A stretch of 59,816 nt of DNA, from assembly GCA_026125665.1 (NCBI GenBank), contig JAHCKS010000024.1:1-59816 (forward strand), given 5' to 3'. Source of the stretch: Rubrivivax sp. (GTDB lineage Bacteria > Pseudomonadota > Gammaproteobacteria > Burkholderiales > Burkholderiaceae_C). A program made the position numbers and the translations under genes. The number at the start of each line of letters is the position of its first letter. The first letter of the stretch is position 1. Under the pieces are notes generated by a model. The model was not told the DNA's origin. It was given only the letters and a program-made list of their open reading frames with translations, and did not search any database. Shown in pieces: positions 15,068 through 32,531 of this stretch.

Positions 15068-15607
15068 ATGAAGCTGACGCAGTGGAGCGACTACAGCCTG
15101 CGGGTGCTGATGTACTGCGCGGCCTGCGTCGGGCGCGAGGCGCCGGTGACGATCCACGAGATCGCCGCGGCGCACGGCGTGTCGCGCAGCCACCTGATGA
15201 AGATCGTCATGACGCTGGCCACGAACGGCTGGCTCGAGACAACCCGCGGCCGCGGCGGCGGCGTGCGGCTGGCGCGCCCCGCGCGCGAGCTCACGGTGGG
15301 CGAGGTGCTGCGCCGCACCGAGCCCGACTTCAAGCTGGTCGAGTGCTTCGACGCTGCAGCCAACAGCTGCCTGCTTGACGGCCGCTGCAGGCTGAAGACG
15401 GCGCTGCAAGGCGCGCTCGCGCGCTTCCTCGACGAGCTCGACGGCGTGACGCTCGAAGACCTGGTGCGGCCCGTGGCACGGGCGAGGGTTGCACCGGGCC
15501 GGGCCGGACGCGTGCCGATCCGCCTGTCGCCCGCGCTGCCGGCTGCGCCAGCCGTACCGGCGGAGCCCGCGCGCCGCGCGCCGGCGGGCCGCCGTGCCAC
15601 GCGCTGA
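15068..15607 (+). CDS. nsrR: Rrf2-family nitric-oxide-sensing repressor NsrR
   Basis: This encodes 179 residues. The N-terminal winged helix starts MKLTQWSDYSLRVLMYCA, with SRSHLMKIVMTLATNGWLET as recognition region and TTRGRGGGVRLA as wing. The [Fe-S] ligand cysteines appear in ECFDAAANSCLLDGRCRLK, with the NsrR spacing C-x7-C-x5-C. The cluster is destroyed by NO, releasing the repressor. A tail of about 40 residues rich in Pro, Ala and Arg follows the usual end of the family and is probably disordered. It is divergent from ytfE with a palindrome between them. Confidence 0.9.
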   Translation: MKLTQWSDYSLRVLMYCAACVGREAPVTIHEIAAAHGVSRSHLMKIVMTLATNGWLETTRGRGGGVRLARPARELTVGEVLRRTEPDFKLVECFDAAANSCLLDGRCRLKTALQGALARFLDELDGVTLEDLVRPVARARVAPGRAGRVPIRLSPALPAAPAVPAEPARRAPAGRRATR

Positions 15608-15638
15608 GCTGCGCCGGCGCCCCCCACGGGGCGCGCCG

Positions 15639-16415
15639 TCAGCCGTACTTCAGGAACATCCGGCTGTACGGCCCCTTCAGCTTGCCGATCGCCTCGCGCA
15701 CCGCGGCCTCGTCCTGGCGTGTGATGGCCGCGCGCAGCGCGCGCACCGAGCCGAGCACGGCGTCGAGCGCACCCTTGAACTCCGCATCCTTCGTCAGCGC
15801 GGCCGGCGCCTCGCCGGCGAGCCGCTTGGCCAGGTGGTCGAGCGTGCCGGCTTGCGCCGCCAGCTCGAGCAGGCCACCGGGCTGCGCCAGCATCTTCGCG
15901 CCGTCGACGAGCACGTGCTCCATCTGCTCGTGGTAGGCGTTCATGTGGTCGCTGAAGACGACGACGCCGTTGCGCCGGCGCAGCTCGGCCATCAGGTCGC
16001 GCGCCTTCTCCAGCGTCTCGTGCGCCTCGGGCAGCTGGCGCGCGGCGATCTGCGCTTCGGCGCGCGCGTAGACCTCGTCCACCTGCTTCAGCGTCGCGGC
16101 GAAGTCCGCGTCACGGTCGTACGGCGGCGCCGGCCGCGCGGCGAAGCGATCCGCGAGCGCGCGCCACTGCGTGCGCGCCGCCGCGATGGCCTGCTCGGAC
16201 TCGGGCTGCGCCTTGCTGTTGGTGCGGAACAGCGCCGCGCGATAGGGCGCATACGCGGCCTGCATCGCGTCGGTGACCGCGTCGGCGGCCGCGGCCGGCA
16301 TCGCCCAAGCGGCGAGAGCGAGGCCGGCGGTGGCGGCGGCAAGGCGAGCAGCATGCGTTGCGCGGCAGGCGCGCACGAGGCCCGCGGTCGGGAGCGGGCC
16401 AGGGGTGTTCGACAT
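15639..16415 (-). CDS. Periplasmic all-helical protein, hypothetical
   Basis: This encodes 258 residues. The hydrophobic segment LAAATAGLALAAWAMPAAAA is a clear signal peptide, with cleavage near residue 44. The mature protein is strongly helical with heptad-like charged stretches (AIAAARTQWRALADRF, EARA-like repeats, TLKQVDEVYARAEAQ). There is no CXXCH heme motif, so it is not a cytochrome despite a helix-bundle look. ATG 16415 has GAGGA six bases upstream. It is convergent with nsrR and isolated from other operons. I do not recognise the family. Confidence 0.65.
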   Translation of the reverse strand: MSNTPGPLPTAGLVRACRATHAARLAAATAGLALAAWAMPAAAADAVTDAMQAAYAPYRAALFRTNSKAQPESEQAIAAARTQWRALADRFAARPAPPYDRDADFAATLKQVDEVYARAEAQIAARQLPEAHETLEKARDLMAELRRRNGVVVFSDHMNAYHEQMEHVLVDGAKMLAQPGGLLELAAQAGTLDHLAKRLAGEAPAALTKDAEFKGALDAVLGSVRALRAAITRQDEAAVREAIGKLKGPYSRMFLKYG

Positions 16416-16628
16416 CGGATCCTCATGCCGGCGGGGTGCCGGAGGGCGCATCGTGCCCTGCACCGGTACCGGCGCCGTTGATCGACCGCAAGGCCGATCG
16501 GGCCGGCTGCCGGCCGACATGATCGGGGGACGCCCACAGCTTCTTCGCGAACGCCAGGCGCAGTCACGGGCCTGGGATGCTCTCGAGTTGATCCGGCTTT
16601 CCCGGGCACGTTGAACCCCCCGGGGGGC

Positions 16629-16648
16629 GGGCCGGGCTGGCCCGGCCC
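16629..16648 (-). terminator. Possible hairpin terminator after the outer-membrane protein gene
   Basis: GGGCCGGGC and GCCCGGCCC form a 9-bp inverted repeat with a tiny loop, next to a CCCCCCGGGGGG palindrome, just past the stop of the minus-strand gene that ends at 16658. No T-tract is visible, so intrinsic termination is uncertain. Confidence 0.4.
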
Positions 16649-16657
16649 TGGGGGCGC

Positions 16658-17317
16658 TCAGAAGCCCACGCGCAGGCCCACCAGAGCCTCCACCTGCGTC
16701 AGCGTGTCGCCACGCACGAACACCGTGCAGCCGCCCGAGCAGAAGAAGCCACCTTCGCTGTTGAGCAGCGTGAGGTGCGCGCGCAGTTCGATGCGCCAGG
16801 CGAACCCTCCGGTGCCAGCGGCGGCACGCGGGCCAAGCGCCCATTCGTGCCCGAGCGCCACGCTCATCGATGCTCGCGTGCGCGACGACGTGCCGGGCAG
16901 GTTCGGCGCCAGGTGCGTGAGGCCGAGTCCGCCGGCGACGTACGGGCCGACCCCCACCGGCCCGTCGAAGTAGTTGACGCCGCCCGCGTGCAGCGAAGTC
17001 ACCGACAGCGGCATCTCCGTGGCCGTGCCCGGCGCGGCGGCGCTGCCCAGCCGCAGCTTCGTGCGCTGCCGCGCCAGCCAAAGCTGCCAGCGCCGATGGT
17101 CGTCGTACGGCCACTCGAAGGCGAGCGCGGCGGCCGGGCCGCTGCGCAGCGGCAGCTCGGGCGCCGCGGTGTCGTTCGCGGCCTCGAAGCCACCGCCGCT
17201 GCGCACGCCGCCGAAGACGGCGATGCCGGTGCCGTCGGCATGCGCCGGCAGCGCCGACATCCCCGCCGCCGCGGCGAGGCAGAGCGGCGCGAGCAGTGCA
17301 TGCTGCAAGGAAGGCAT
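16658..17317 (-). CDS. Outer-membrane beta-barrel protein, hypothetical
   Basis: This encodes 219 residues. The signal is [21 protein letters not shown]. The mature chain alternates short aromatic strands: [63 protein letters not shown], and it ends in VGLRVGF, a C-terminal aromatic as required for outer-membrane insertion. An 8-strand barrel similar to OmpW or OmpA-like porins is likely. A short CSGGC motif lies near the end. The function is unknown. The start is ATG 17317. Confidence 0.7.
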   Translation of the reverse strand: MPSLQHALLAPLCLAAAAGMSALPAHADGTGIAVFGGVRSGGGFEAANDTAAPELPLRSGPAAALAFEWPYDDHRRWQLWLARQRTKLRLGSAAAPGTATEMPLSVTSLHAGGVNYFDGPVGVGPYVAGGLGLTHLAPNLPGTSSRTRASMSVALGHEWALGPRAAAGTGGFAWRIELRAHLTLLNSEGGFFCSGGCTVFVRGDTLTQVEALVGLRVGF

Positions 17318-17458
17318 GCCCGCATCGTAGACGCCCGCGGTGATGCCCGCGGTGGCCGACGGATGCTTCGGTGCACGGCGAAACGTCGCGGCATCGATCC
17401 GGCCCACAGTGCTGCCACCGAACCACCCCGCGGCCCGCACACCCGGGCCCCGCCACCC

Positions 17459-17827
17459 ATGACGCTGACCTGCTTCATCCGCTACGAGATCGACCCGTTC
17501 CAGCGCGACGCCTTCGCCGCCTACGCGCGCACCTGGGCACGCATCATCCCGCGCCTGGGCGGCCACCTCGTCGGCTACTTCCTGCCGCACGAAGGCAGCA
17601 ACGTCGAGGCCTGGGGGTTGATCGCCTTCGCCTCCCTGGCCGACTACGAGGCCTACCGCACGCGCCTGAAGGCCGACGACGAGGCACGCGCCAACTTCTC
17701 GTTCGCGCGGGACCAGCGCTTCATCGTGCGCGAGGAGCGGCGCTTCTGCGAGGTGGTGGACGAGGCGTTCCAGCGGCCGGCCTGGCCCGCCGCCGGCGGC
17801 GCGGCGGACGCCGCCAGGCTGCGGTAG
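17459..17827 (+). CDS. NIPSNAP-family protein
   Basis: This encodes 122 residues. [20 protein letters not shown], then [20 protein letters not shown], then [20 protein letters not shown] and [10 protein letters not shown] match the NIPSNAP ferredoxin-like fold. Family members occur near catabolic and stress genes but lack a defined activity. It is divergent from the outer-membrane protein (142 bp apart) and 10 bp upstream of an ArsR-type regulator gene in the same direction, so the two are probably co-transcribed. Confidence 0.8.
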   Translation: MTLTCFIRYEIDPFQRDAFAAYARTWARIIPRLGGHLVGYFLPHEGSNVEAWGLIAFASLADYEAYRTRLKADDEARANFSFARDQRFIVREERRFCEVVDEAFQRPAWPAAGGAADAARLR

Positions 17828-17837
17828 AACGCGCCGG

Positions 17838-18713
17838 ATGCGCACGAGAAGAGCCACTGCAGTCGTCGATGCCGGCGCCGAGGCCCGCATCCGGGCCGGC
17901 ACCGGACGCACCGAGCGCGCGGCCGGCGCACGTGCCGCCGCGGCCACGCACGAGCCGCGCCTGGCGCGCATCGCGGCGCTCGTGGCCGACGCAAGCCGCT
18001 CGCGCATGCTGAGCTACCTGCTCGGCGGCGAGTACGCGAGCGCCGGCGAGCTCGCGCAGGCCGCTTCGGTGAGCGCGGCCACCGCCAGCGGCCACCTCGC
18101 GCAGCTGCTCGACGCCGGCCTCGTCGCCTGCACGCCGCGCGGCCGCCACCGCTACTACCGCCTGGCCGACGCCGACGTCGCGCATGCGCTCGAGGCGCTG
18201 GCGATGGTGGCCGAACGCACGAGCCACGTGCGCACGTGGGCGCACCCTTCGCGCGCGCGGCTGCGCTTCGCTCGCTGCTGCTACGGCCACCTCGCGGGGT
18301 GCCTGGGCGTGGCCATGCTCGAAGCCTTTCGCACACGTGGGTGGCTGCGCGAGCGCGAGGCCGGCGGCGCAGGCGACGGCGACGGTGAGTGGAGCGGCGG
18401 CTTCGCGCTCACCGAGACCGGTGCGCAGGCGCTCGACGCGCTCGGCCTCGAAGGCGCGGTGTGGCTGCGCCGCTCGCGGGGCCACGGCGCCGCCGCGGCG
18501 CGCCTGGCCTACGGCTGCATCGACTGGTCGGAGCGACGCGAGCACCTCGCCGGGCCGCTGGCCGTGGCGCTGCTCGCGCACTTCCGCGCGCGCGGCTGGC
18601 TGCGGCAGAAGGCGGGTGAACGGGCGCTCGAATGGACGCCGGCAGGCCGACGCGCGCTCGGTGGCTGGCTCGGCATGAGCGACACGGCACCGACCGCGCG
18701 CACCCCGGCCTGA
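17838..18713 (+). CDS. ArsR-type winged-helix transcriptional regulator
   Basis: This encodes 291 residues. A disordered basic N-terminus (about 40 residues) precedes an ArsR winged helix: RLARIAALVADASRSRMLSY, then LAQAASVSAATASGHLAQLL and the wing GRHRYYRLAD. The C-terminal half contains paired cysteines (RFARCCYGHLAGCLG, then AYGCIDWSERREHLAGPLA) and looks internally duplicated, with two segments sharing the HLAG pattern. A metal or redox ligand is possible. ArsR proteins are usually repressors released by an effector. It may control the NIPSNAP gene immediately upstream. Confidence 0.8.
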   Translation: MRTRRATAVVDAGAEARIRAGTGRTERAAGARAAAATHEPRLARIAALVADASRSRMLSYLLGGEYASAGELAQAASVSAATASGHLAQLLDAGLVACTPRGRHRYYRLADADVAHALEALAMVAERTSHVRTWAHPSRARLRFARCCYGHLAGCLGVAMLEAFRTRGWLREREAGGAGDGDGEWSGGFALTETGAQALDALGLEGAVWLRRSRGHGAAAARLAYGCIDWSERREHLAGPLAVALLAHFRARGWLRQKAGERALEWTPAGRRALGGWLGMSDTAPTARTPA

Positions 18714-18818
18714 CCTCGCGCCGGCGTTCCGACGCGCCCGACTTGCGGCCGACCGCCGATCGCGCCACGCAGCAGCGGCGCGCCTCGGCCGCGCTCGGGC
18801 ATCGCCCGCCTCGCGGTC

Positions 18819-20297
18819 TCAGCCGGTGCTCACCCAGTACAGGTCGCTCGCGCCCGCGCCCGGCTCGTCGGCACGCACGGAGGCGGCCCTTTCGGCGGCA
18901 ACGCGCCCGGCGAGGCCAGCCCGTGTCGCGCCATCGACGAGGATGCCGCGGCCCTCGGCCGCAGCCTGTTCCGCCAGCCGTGCCGCCAGCCGCACCGGGG
19001 CCCCCAGGCCGATGCGACGCATGCGGCGCGGCGCGCCGAGCTGGCCGACCAGCACGGGGCCGCTGGCGATGCCGACGGCCACGGCCATGCCGGCGCGGCC
19101 GGCGACGCGGCGCTCGGCGTCGTAGACCTCGAGCAGCTCCACCATCTCGAGCGCCGCGCGAGCCGCCATCAGCCGGGCGTCGACCGGGTGCGCGGCGTCC
19201 GGACGCGCCTGTGCGAAGACGGCGACGAGCCCGTCGCCCGCGGCCTCGACGACCATGCCGCCGTGGCCCACCACGGCCTCGAGCAGCAAGGTCTGCGCGC
19301 TGTCGAGCCACTCGAGCGTCTCCTCGGCACTCACGGCCACGCCAGGCGGGCTCTCGGCGCCGCGCACGCGCGCCGCGAGCACGGCGCCCTCGATGTGCGC
19401 GGCCGGTGGCATCACCTCGGCCGCCGGCACCTCCTGCGGCGGCACGGCGGCGCTCAGCTCGCGGATCAGCGCCTTCTGCTGCTCGCGCAGCCGCCGCCGC
19501 TCCAGGCTCGTACCCACGCGCGCCTTCAGCAGCACCGCGTTCACCGGCTTGCGCAGGTAGTCGTCGGCGCCCAGCTCGATGCAGCGCGCGACGTCGGCCA
19601 CGCCTTCCTTCGAGCTCGTCACGATGACCGGCAGGTCGTGCAGCTCGGGGTCGCGCGCCAGCTGCTCCAGGACGGCAAAGCCGTCCAGCTCGGGCATCTC
19701 CAGGTCCAGCAGCAGCAGGTCGAAGCGCTCGCGGCGCAGCGCGTCGAGCGCCATGCGCCCGTTCTCGACGGCCGCCACGTCGTGCCCGAGCAGCTCGATG
19801 GCGCGGCACAGCAGCAGCCGGTTGACCTTGTTGTCGTCGGCCACCAGCAGGCGGTGGCGCGCCCCGGCGCGTGCCGGTGCGGCGGGCGGGAGCGCTGTCG
19901 GCGCAACTGCCGTTGCCGCCGAAGGCGCCTCGGCCGCATCGCGCGTGGCCGGCGCGGCCACGGTTGCCGGCGGGCCGGCCGGCGCGGTGACCGCCGCCGC
20001 CAGCGGCTCGGCCGTGAAGCGGTAACCGCGCCCCTGCACCGTGGCGATGACCTGCGGCCCGAGCAGCCGGCGCAGCGCCGACACCTGCACCTGCAGGTTG
20101 TTCTCCTCGACCACGAGCCCGGGCCAGACGACGTCCATCAGCTCGCCCTTGGAGACCACGCGCTCGCGCCGCTCGACGAGAGCGAGCAGCAGGTCGAAGG
20201 CGCGGCCGCCCAGCGCCGCCGGCTGCCCGTCGACGACCAGCTGGCGCTGCGCGGCGCGGAGCTGGAAGCGACCGAAGTCGAGCGCGTGCTCAGCCAT
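18819..20297 (-). CDS. Winged-helix / receiver / degenerate adenylate-cyclase output regulator R2
   Basis: This encodes 492 residues. Residues 1-100 are a winged helix with recognition helix VVEENNLQVQVSALRRLLG. About 150-270 is a receiver domain (LVADDNKVNRLLL, phospho-acceptor in LLLLDLEMPELDG, KP loop YLRKPVN). About 315-475 resembles a class III nucleotide cyclase. The usual first metal Asp is replaced in AARVRGA, the second survives in AAGDGLVAVF, and the transition-state Asn region reads GAPVRLAARL with Arg, so catalysis is unlikely. ATG 20297 has GGAGGAAGAGG upstream. It is the terminal gene of the phosphorelay cluster and its likely output. Confidence 0.87.
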   Translation of the reverse strand: MAEHALDFGRFQLRAAQRQLVVDGQPAALGGRAFDLLLALVERRERVVSKGELMDVVWPGLVVEENNLQVQVSALRRLLGPQVIATVQGRGYRFTAEPLAAAVTAPAGPPATVAAPATRDAAEAPSAATAVAPTALPPAAPARAGARHRLLVADDNKVNRLLLCRAIELLGHDVAAVENGRMALDALRRERFDLLLLDLEMPELDGFAVLEQLARDPELHDLPVIVTSSKEGVADVARCIELGADDYLRKPVNAVLLKARVGTSLERRRLREQQKALIRELSAAVPPQEVPAAEVMPPAAHIEGAVLAARVRGAESPPGVAVSAEETLEWLDSAQTLLLEAVVGHGGMVVEAAGDGLVAVFAQARPDAAHPVDARLMAARAALEMVELLEVYDAERRVAGRAGMAVAVGIASGPVLVGQLGAPRRMRRIGLGAPVRLAARLAEQAAAEGRGILVDGATRAGLAGRVAAERAASVRADEPGAGASDLYWVSTG

Positions 20298-20370
20298 GTC
20301 CTCTTCCTCCGTCAACGCCGGCCGGCGACCACGTGCACCGCCACCGGCTGCGCCTTGCCGCGCGGCGCCT

Positions 20371-20730
20371 TCAGCCACGCGCCGCCCCGGACGCACCGTC
20401 CGCGTCGGCCAACGCGCGCAGCGCCGGCAGCGTTGCGGCGAACTCGGCGGCGAGCGCCTGCACCGGTGCCGCATCCGCCGGCAGCCCGCCGATCTCGAGC
20501 GCATGCGCCAGCTCGGCCAGCCGCGGGGCGCCGAAGGTGTGGCCGTTGCTCTTCAGCGAATGCGCGGCACGGCGGAAGCGATCGGCCGAGCCCGCGGCCA
20601 ACGCGGCGTGCAGCTCGACCAGCAGCTTCGGGCCCTCCTCGGCGAACGTCTGCACGAGCTCGGCCGCGAAGTCGGCTCCGGCCGTGGCCTGCAGCTCGGC
20701 GAAGGCGGCGCGGTCGACGGCAGCGCTCAT
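20371..20730 (-). CDS. Histidine-containing phosphotransfer (Hpt) protein
   Basis: This encodes 119 residues. The phospho-histidine helix reads [20 protein letters not shown], with the HSLKSN core of Hpt domains and flanking helices [20 protein letters not shown] and [12 protein letters not shown]. It should shuttle phosphate between the hybrid kinases' receiver domains and the final receiver protein. Its ATG overlaps the stop codon of the upstream kinase gene (ATGA), so translation is coupled. It lies 73 bp before the output regulator gene R2. Such free-standing Hpt genes inside kinase operons usually serve that relay. Confidence 0.92.
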   Translation of the reverse strand: MSAAVDRAAFAELQATAGADFAAELVQTFAEEGPKLLVELHAALAAGSADRFRRAAHSLKSNGHTFGAPRLAELAHALEIGGLPADAAPVQALAAEFAATLPALRALADADGASGAARG

Positions 20731-23700
20731 GACCGCGCTCCTTCTGCAGCAGTACGCAGGCCGGCGATCGCGCGTGCGAGCGCTGCAGCCAGAGCCTCGG
20801 GCCGGATCGGCTTGGTCAGGTAGTCGTCCATTCCTGCCTCCAGGCATTGTTCCCGATCGCCTTGCATGGCGTTGGCCGTCATGGCCATGATGCGCGGGCG
20901 CGGCCTCGGCATGCCTTGCAGGGCGACGATCTGCCGGGTCGCGTCCAGCCCGTCCAGTTCGGGCATCTGCACGTCCATCAGCACCAGGTCGTAGGGTTGT
21001 CGGCGCACCGCCGCCACCGCCTCGATGCCGTTGGCCGCCACGTCGGCGCGGTAGCCCATCTGCGAGAGCAGGCGCAGGGCCAGCTTCTGGTTCACGAGGT
21101 TGTCCTCGGCCAGCAGGATGCGCAGCGGATGCCGCTCGGCCATCTTCGAATCGATGCCGGCCTTGGCCGCTGCAGTGGCCGCAAGAGGCTGCGGCGTGAG
21201 CACCGCCAGCGCCGGCGCACGGATGTGGAAGCGGAACGTGCAGCCACGGCCCGGCCCCTCGCTTTCGGCGCTCATCGAGCCGCCCATGGCTTCGGCCAGC
21301 CGCTTGCTGATGGCCAGGCCCAGGCCCGTGCCGCCGTACTTGCGCGTGGTGCTGCTGTCGGCCTGGCTGAAGCGCTGGAAGAGCTTGCCGATGCTCTCGG
21401 GCGTGAGGCCGATGCCGCTGTCGCGCACGGCGAAGTGGAGCTCGTCGCCGGCGCCGCGGCTCACGCTCAGCCGCACCCCGCCCGAGCCGGTGAACTTCAG
21501 CGCATTGCCGAGCAGGTTGAGCAGGATCTGGCGCAGCCGCGTGACATCGCCCTTCACGGAGTGCGGCACGCCATCGGCCACGGCCAGCGTCAACGCCAAT
21601 CCCTTCTCGGCGGCGCGGTGGCGCACCAGGTCGAGCGCACCACTCATGCAAGCGCGCAGATCGAAAGGCTCGCTTTCCACGTCGAGCCGGCCGGCCTCGA
21701 TCTTGGAGAAGTCGAGGATGTCGTTGATCACCGCCAGCAAAGCCTCGCCGCTGTCGCGGATGGTGCGCGCGTAGTCGCGTTGCGTCTCGTCCAGCGGCGT
21801 GTCCAGCAGCAGCCCGCTCATGCCGATGACGCCGCTCATCGGCGTGCGGATCTCGTGGCTCATCGTGGCCAGGAAGGCGCTCTTCGCTTCGTTGGCGCGT
21901 TCGGCCAGGTGGCGGGCCGCTTCGGCTTCCGCTCGCGCGCCCTCGGCCTGGGCGCGTGCCTCGCGCGCCTCGGCGCTGCGCTGCTCCAGCTGCGCGGTGC
22001 GCTCGGCCACCTTGGCCTCCAGGCTCTCGCCGAAGCGCACGTTGTCCAGCGCCACGGCCGCCTGCGCGGCGAGCACGCCCAGCAGATCGCGGTCGGTGTC
22101 GTGGAAGCGGCCGAACGCGCCGTCGAGGTCAGCGTAGAGGTAGCCGGTGACGCGGCCAGCGGCCACCAGCGGCACCACCAGGCACGAGCGCTGGTCGATC
22201 GGCTCGGCGCCCGGCGGGCCATGGCGCAGGCTCAAGCCGCGCGTGCGCTGCGCTTCGTCCAGCCAGGGCGTGATGACCTGCAGCAGCGCCTGGGCGTGCG
22301 CTTCGGTGTCGTCACCGACGGGCAGCAGCGAGCCGACGATGTGCCGGCCGCCACCCTCGCGCTCGAAGACGAGCAACACGCGTTCGGCCCCGCTCAGCTC
22401 GGTAGCCTCGTCGACCAGGAACTCGGCCAGGTCGGTGGCGTGGCGCAACTCGTTCAGGCGCAGGCCCGTATCGACCAGGCGCTGGAAAGGCTCGTTGAGG
22501 TTGCTCGCTCCCGCCAGGTGCGCTTCGCGGTCGGCCGCGGGCAGCGCGTGCTCGCGAGCGTGCTGCAGCCAGGCACGCACGATGGCGCGACGCCATTCGC
22601 TCTTGTTGATCGAGTTGCGGCGCAGGCCTTCGTCCCCCAGCCCGGCCACCACCTGCACCAGCAGCCGGTAGGCGCGCAGCAGCGCGCGCTGCGCCTGGCC
22701 GATGTGCCCGTTGGCACGCAGCGCCTCGCTGTGCCACCACCACAGCAGCTCGGGCTCGAGCACGTCGACCTTGCCCACCTGGCGGTACACGTCCACGGCG
22801 CGCTGCGTCGCCGCCAGCGCCTGGGCACTCTGGCCCGCCGCCAGCCGGGCTTGGCCGAGGTAGGTCAGGTAGGTGGCCAGGTACCCGGCGTCGTGCGCCT
22901 CCACCTCGGCGCAGGCGCGCTCGAGCAGGGCCGCGGCCTCGGCGGGCCGCCCTTCGATCAGCGCGGCGCGTCCCTCGGCATCCAGAGCGGCGCCGGCGAA
23001 TCGCCGCGCAGCCAGCCGACGCGCCAGCGCCCCGGCCTCCGCCGCTGCGGCGCGGGCGGCCTGCACGCGGCGCAACCCCAGATCGATGTCGACGAGGTTC
23101 CACAGCGCGTACATCTGCGAGTTGAGCGAGCCGACCTCGCGCGATCGTGCGGCGGCCTCCAGCGTCAGGCGGCGGGCGCGCCGGAGCAGGCCCAGCGTGT
23201 GATACGTGTTGCCGGTGTTGCCCAGGACCAGTATGAGGCCGAACTCGTTGCCCGCTGCCTCGAACGCCTGGCGCGACTGGTGGCGAATGCGCAACCGCTT
23301 TGCCTGATCGGGCTCGGCGTTGCCGAGCATGTTCAGCGCGTTCCCCAGCCCGGTCGGGTCACCGCACCGGCGGGCCAGCGCGATCGAGCGTTGCAGCGTA
23401 CGCCGCGAGTCGGCGGCCCGCCCCAATGCATCGAGCGCCACGCACACGATGGAGAGCGCGCGTCCTTCCAGCGCCACGAGTCCCAGCGCGCGGAAGACCG
23501 ACGCGGCACGTCGTCCGCCCTCGACGGCCTCGACCAGCTCGCGGCCCGCGACGGCACGAGACCAGGCCAGCCCGACAAGCGTTCGCGCCTCCAGCACGGC
23601 GAGCCCGCTTCGCCGTGCCGCCTGCACCGCGCGCAGGGCGCTCGCGACGGCTTCGTCGGCGTTGCCGCCGCGCGCCAGCATCGAGGCGCGACGCATTCCT

Positions 23701-24043
23701 GACCAGGCTTGCACTGCCGCGGCCTGCGGCGCGGCCCGCGCCAGTTCGTGCAGCGCCTCGGCGTCAGCCTTCGCAAACGCCGTTTCGGCGCGAACGGCGA
23801 AGTTCTCGGCGCGCAGTTCGAGCAGTTCGGCGCGCTGCTCGGGGCTGAGCGTCATGCCTTCGAGTGCCTCGGTGGCGCGCTCGATGGCAGCGCGGGGATG
23901 ACCCGTCCAGGTGAGCTGGCGAACCTCGGCCAGCGCGGCGGCGGCCGGCCCATCGGCGTTGGCTTTCGGGGCGTTCGCGGATGCCAGTCCGCCGGCCGGC
24001 CGCGTGCGCCGGGATCTGCGCGGCAGGGTGCGCGGTGCCCTCT

Positions 24044-24047
<4 letters not shown>
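20727..24047 (-). CDS. Hybrid sensor histidine kinase: TPR, GAF, HisKA, HATPase, receiver
   Basis: This encodes 1106 residues. About 50-490 are TPR-like helical repeats. About 520-680 is one GAF domain ([15 protein letters not shown] to AVALDNVRF). A coiled coil rich in Ala and Glu follows. The H-box [20 protein letters not shown] lies near 731, the ATPase ([21 protein letters not shown]) near 830-940, and a receiver ([28 protein letters not shown]) near 973-1093. No membrane span is evident, so sensing is cytosolic. It overlaps its neighbours by 4 bp on both sides (ATGA). Its N-terminal TPR and first GAF match those of the giant kinase upstream, indicating gene duplication. Confidence 0.93.
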
Positions 24048-31924
<7,877 letters not shown>

Positions 31925-32069
31925 GTCGGCTTTCTGCTCGTGGGCTGGGTGGCCGTCGAGGCCGCTCCATCGCCTCGATGGCGCGGGAGTCTATGCCGCC
32001 GAGCGCGGGCGCTCGCGGAGGGTTTCTCGCGAGTGCCGGCGAGCGCGCCGGTCGGGCGCACCGGGCACA

Positions 32070-32243
32070 TCAGGCGCGCGCCGCGGCGGCGGGCTTCGCG
32101 ACGGCCATCTCGGCGCTCGCCTGGCCGGCCACGGCGAGCCGGTCGATGAAGCCGGCGAGGCCGGCGTTGACGGCAATGACGAGCACGAGCACGAGGGCGC
32201 GTTGCGAACGGGACTGGCGGCGCGGCGGCTGGTAGCTGTTCAT
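32070..32243 (-). CDS. Small single-span membrane peptide B
   Basis: This encodes 57 residues: an Arg/Gln-rich N-terminus (NSYQPPRRQSRSQR), one hydrophobic segment (ALVLVLVIAVNAGLAGFI) and a tail of about 20 residues rich in Ala, ending AKPAAAARA. ATG 32243 has AGGAG seven bases upstream, and the AGGAGCCCGCCATGAAC context is the same as for the peptide gene at 57877. It is the first gene downstream of operator site B and lies 145 bp before the giant kinase gene, so it may lead the phosphorelay operon. It has the same layout as the peptides at 41350, 46728, 51549 and 57680. I know no family. Confidence 0.65.
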   Translation of the reverse strand: MNSYQPPRRQSRSQRALVLVLVIAVNAGLAGFIDRLAVAGQASAEMAVAKPAAAARA

Positions 32244-32302
32244 GGCGGGCTCCTGGGTGGCGGCTGGCGGGGGGCAGGGGGCAGGTGGTGTGTCGATGGG
32301 GT

Positions 32303-32370
32303 GCATCGTCCCCCCGCGGCCCCCTTCCCGTCCTTGAGCGCCCTGAGCGCGGCTTGAAGCGTTCTGAATT
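32303..32370 (-). promoter_or_regulatory. Operator/promoter site B (TTCAG-type repeats)
   Basis: On the minus strand TTCAGAACGC, TTCAAGCCGC, CTCAGGGCGC and CTCAAGGACG follow each other at 10-12 bp (plus-strand 32331-32370), then GGACGATGC (32303-32311), 60 nt before the start of peptide B. The first unit is identical to those of sites C and F. Confidence 0.7.
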
Positions 32371-32531
32371 GCCCGCGCCGGCCGGGGTGGCGATACTCGC
32401 CGCCTGGCCGGATGGGGCCTGCGTGCGGAGGACACCGAGTGAATCGTCCCGCCCTCCTGTTCAGTGGCGTGCCGGCGGACGGGAGGAACTTTCCCGTCTC
32501 GTCGTGAAAGGTCGTCCGGCAGGCTGAACCC

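Noticed and set aside
15639-16415. Cytochrome c' annotation for the helical periplasmic protein
   Set aside because: No CXXCH heme-binding motif is present anywhere in the protein.
20847-23702. Long plus-strand frame (951 codons) over the second kinase
   Set aside because: Antisense shadow of a gene with clear TPR, GAF, kinase and receiver motifs; no domains of its own.
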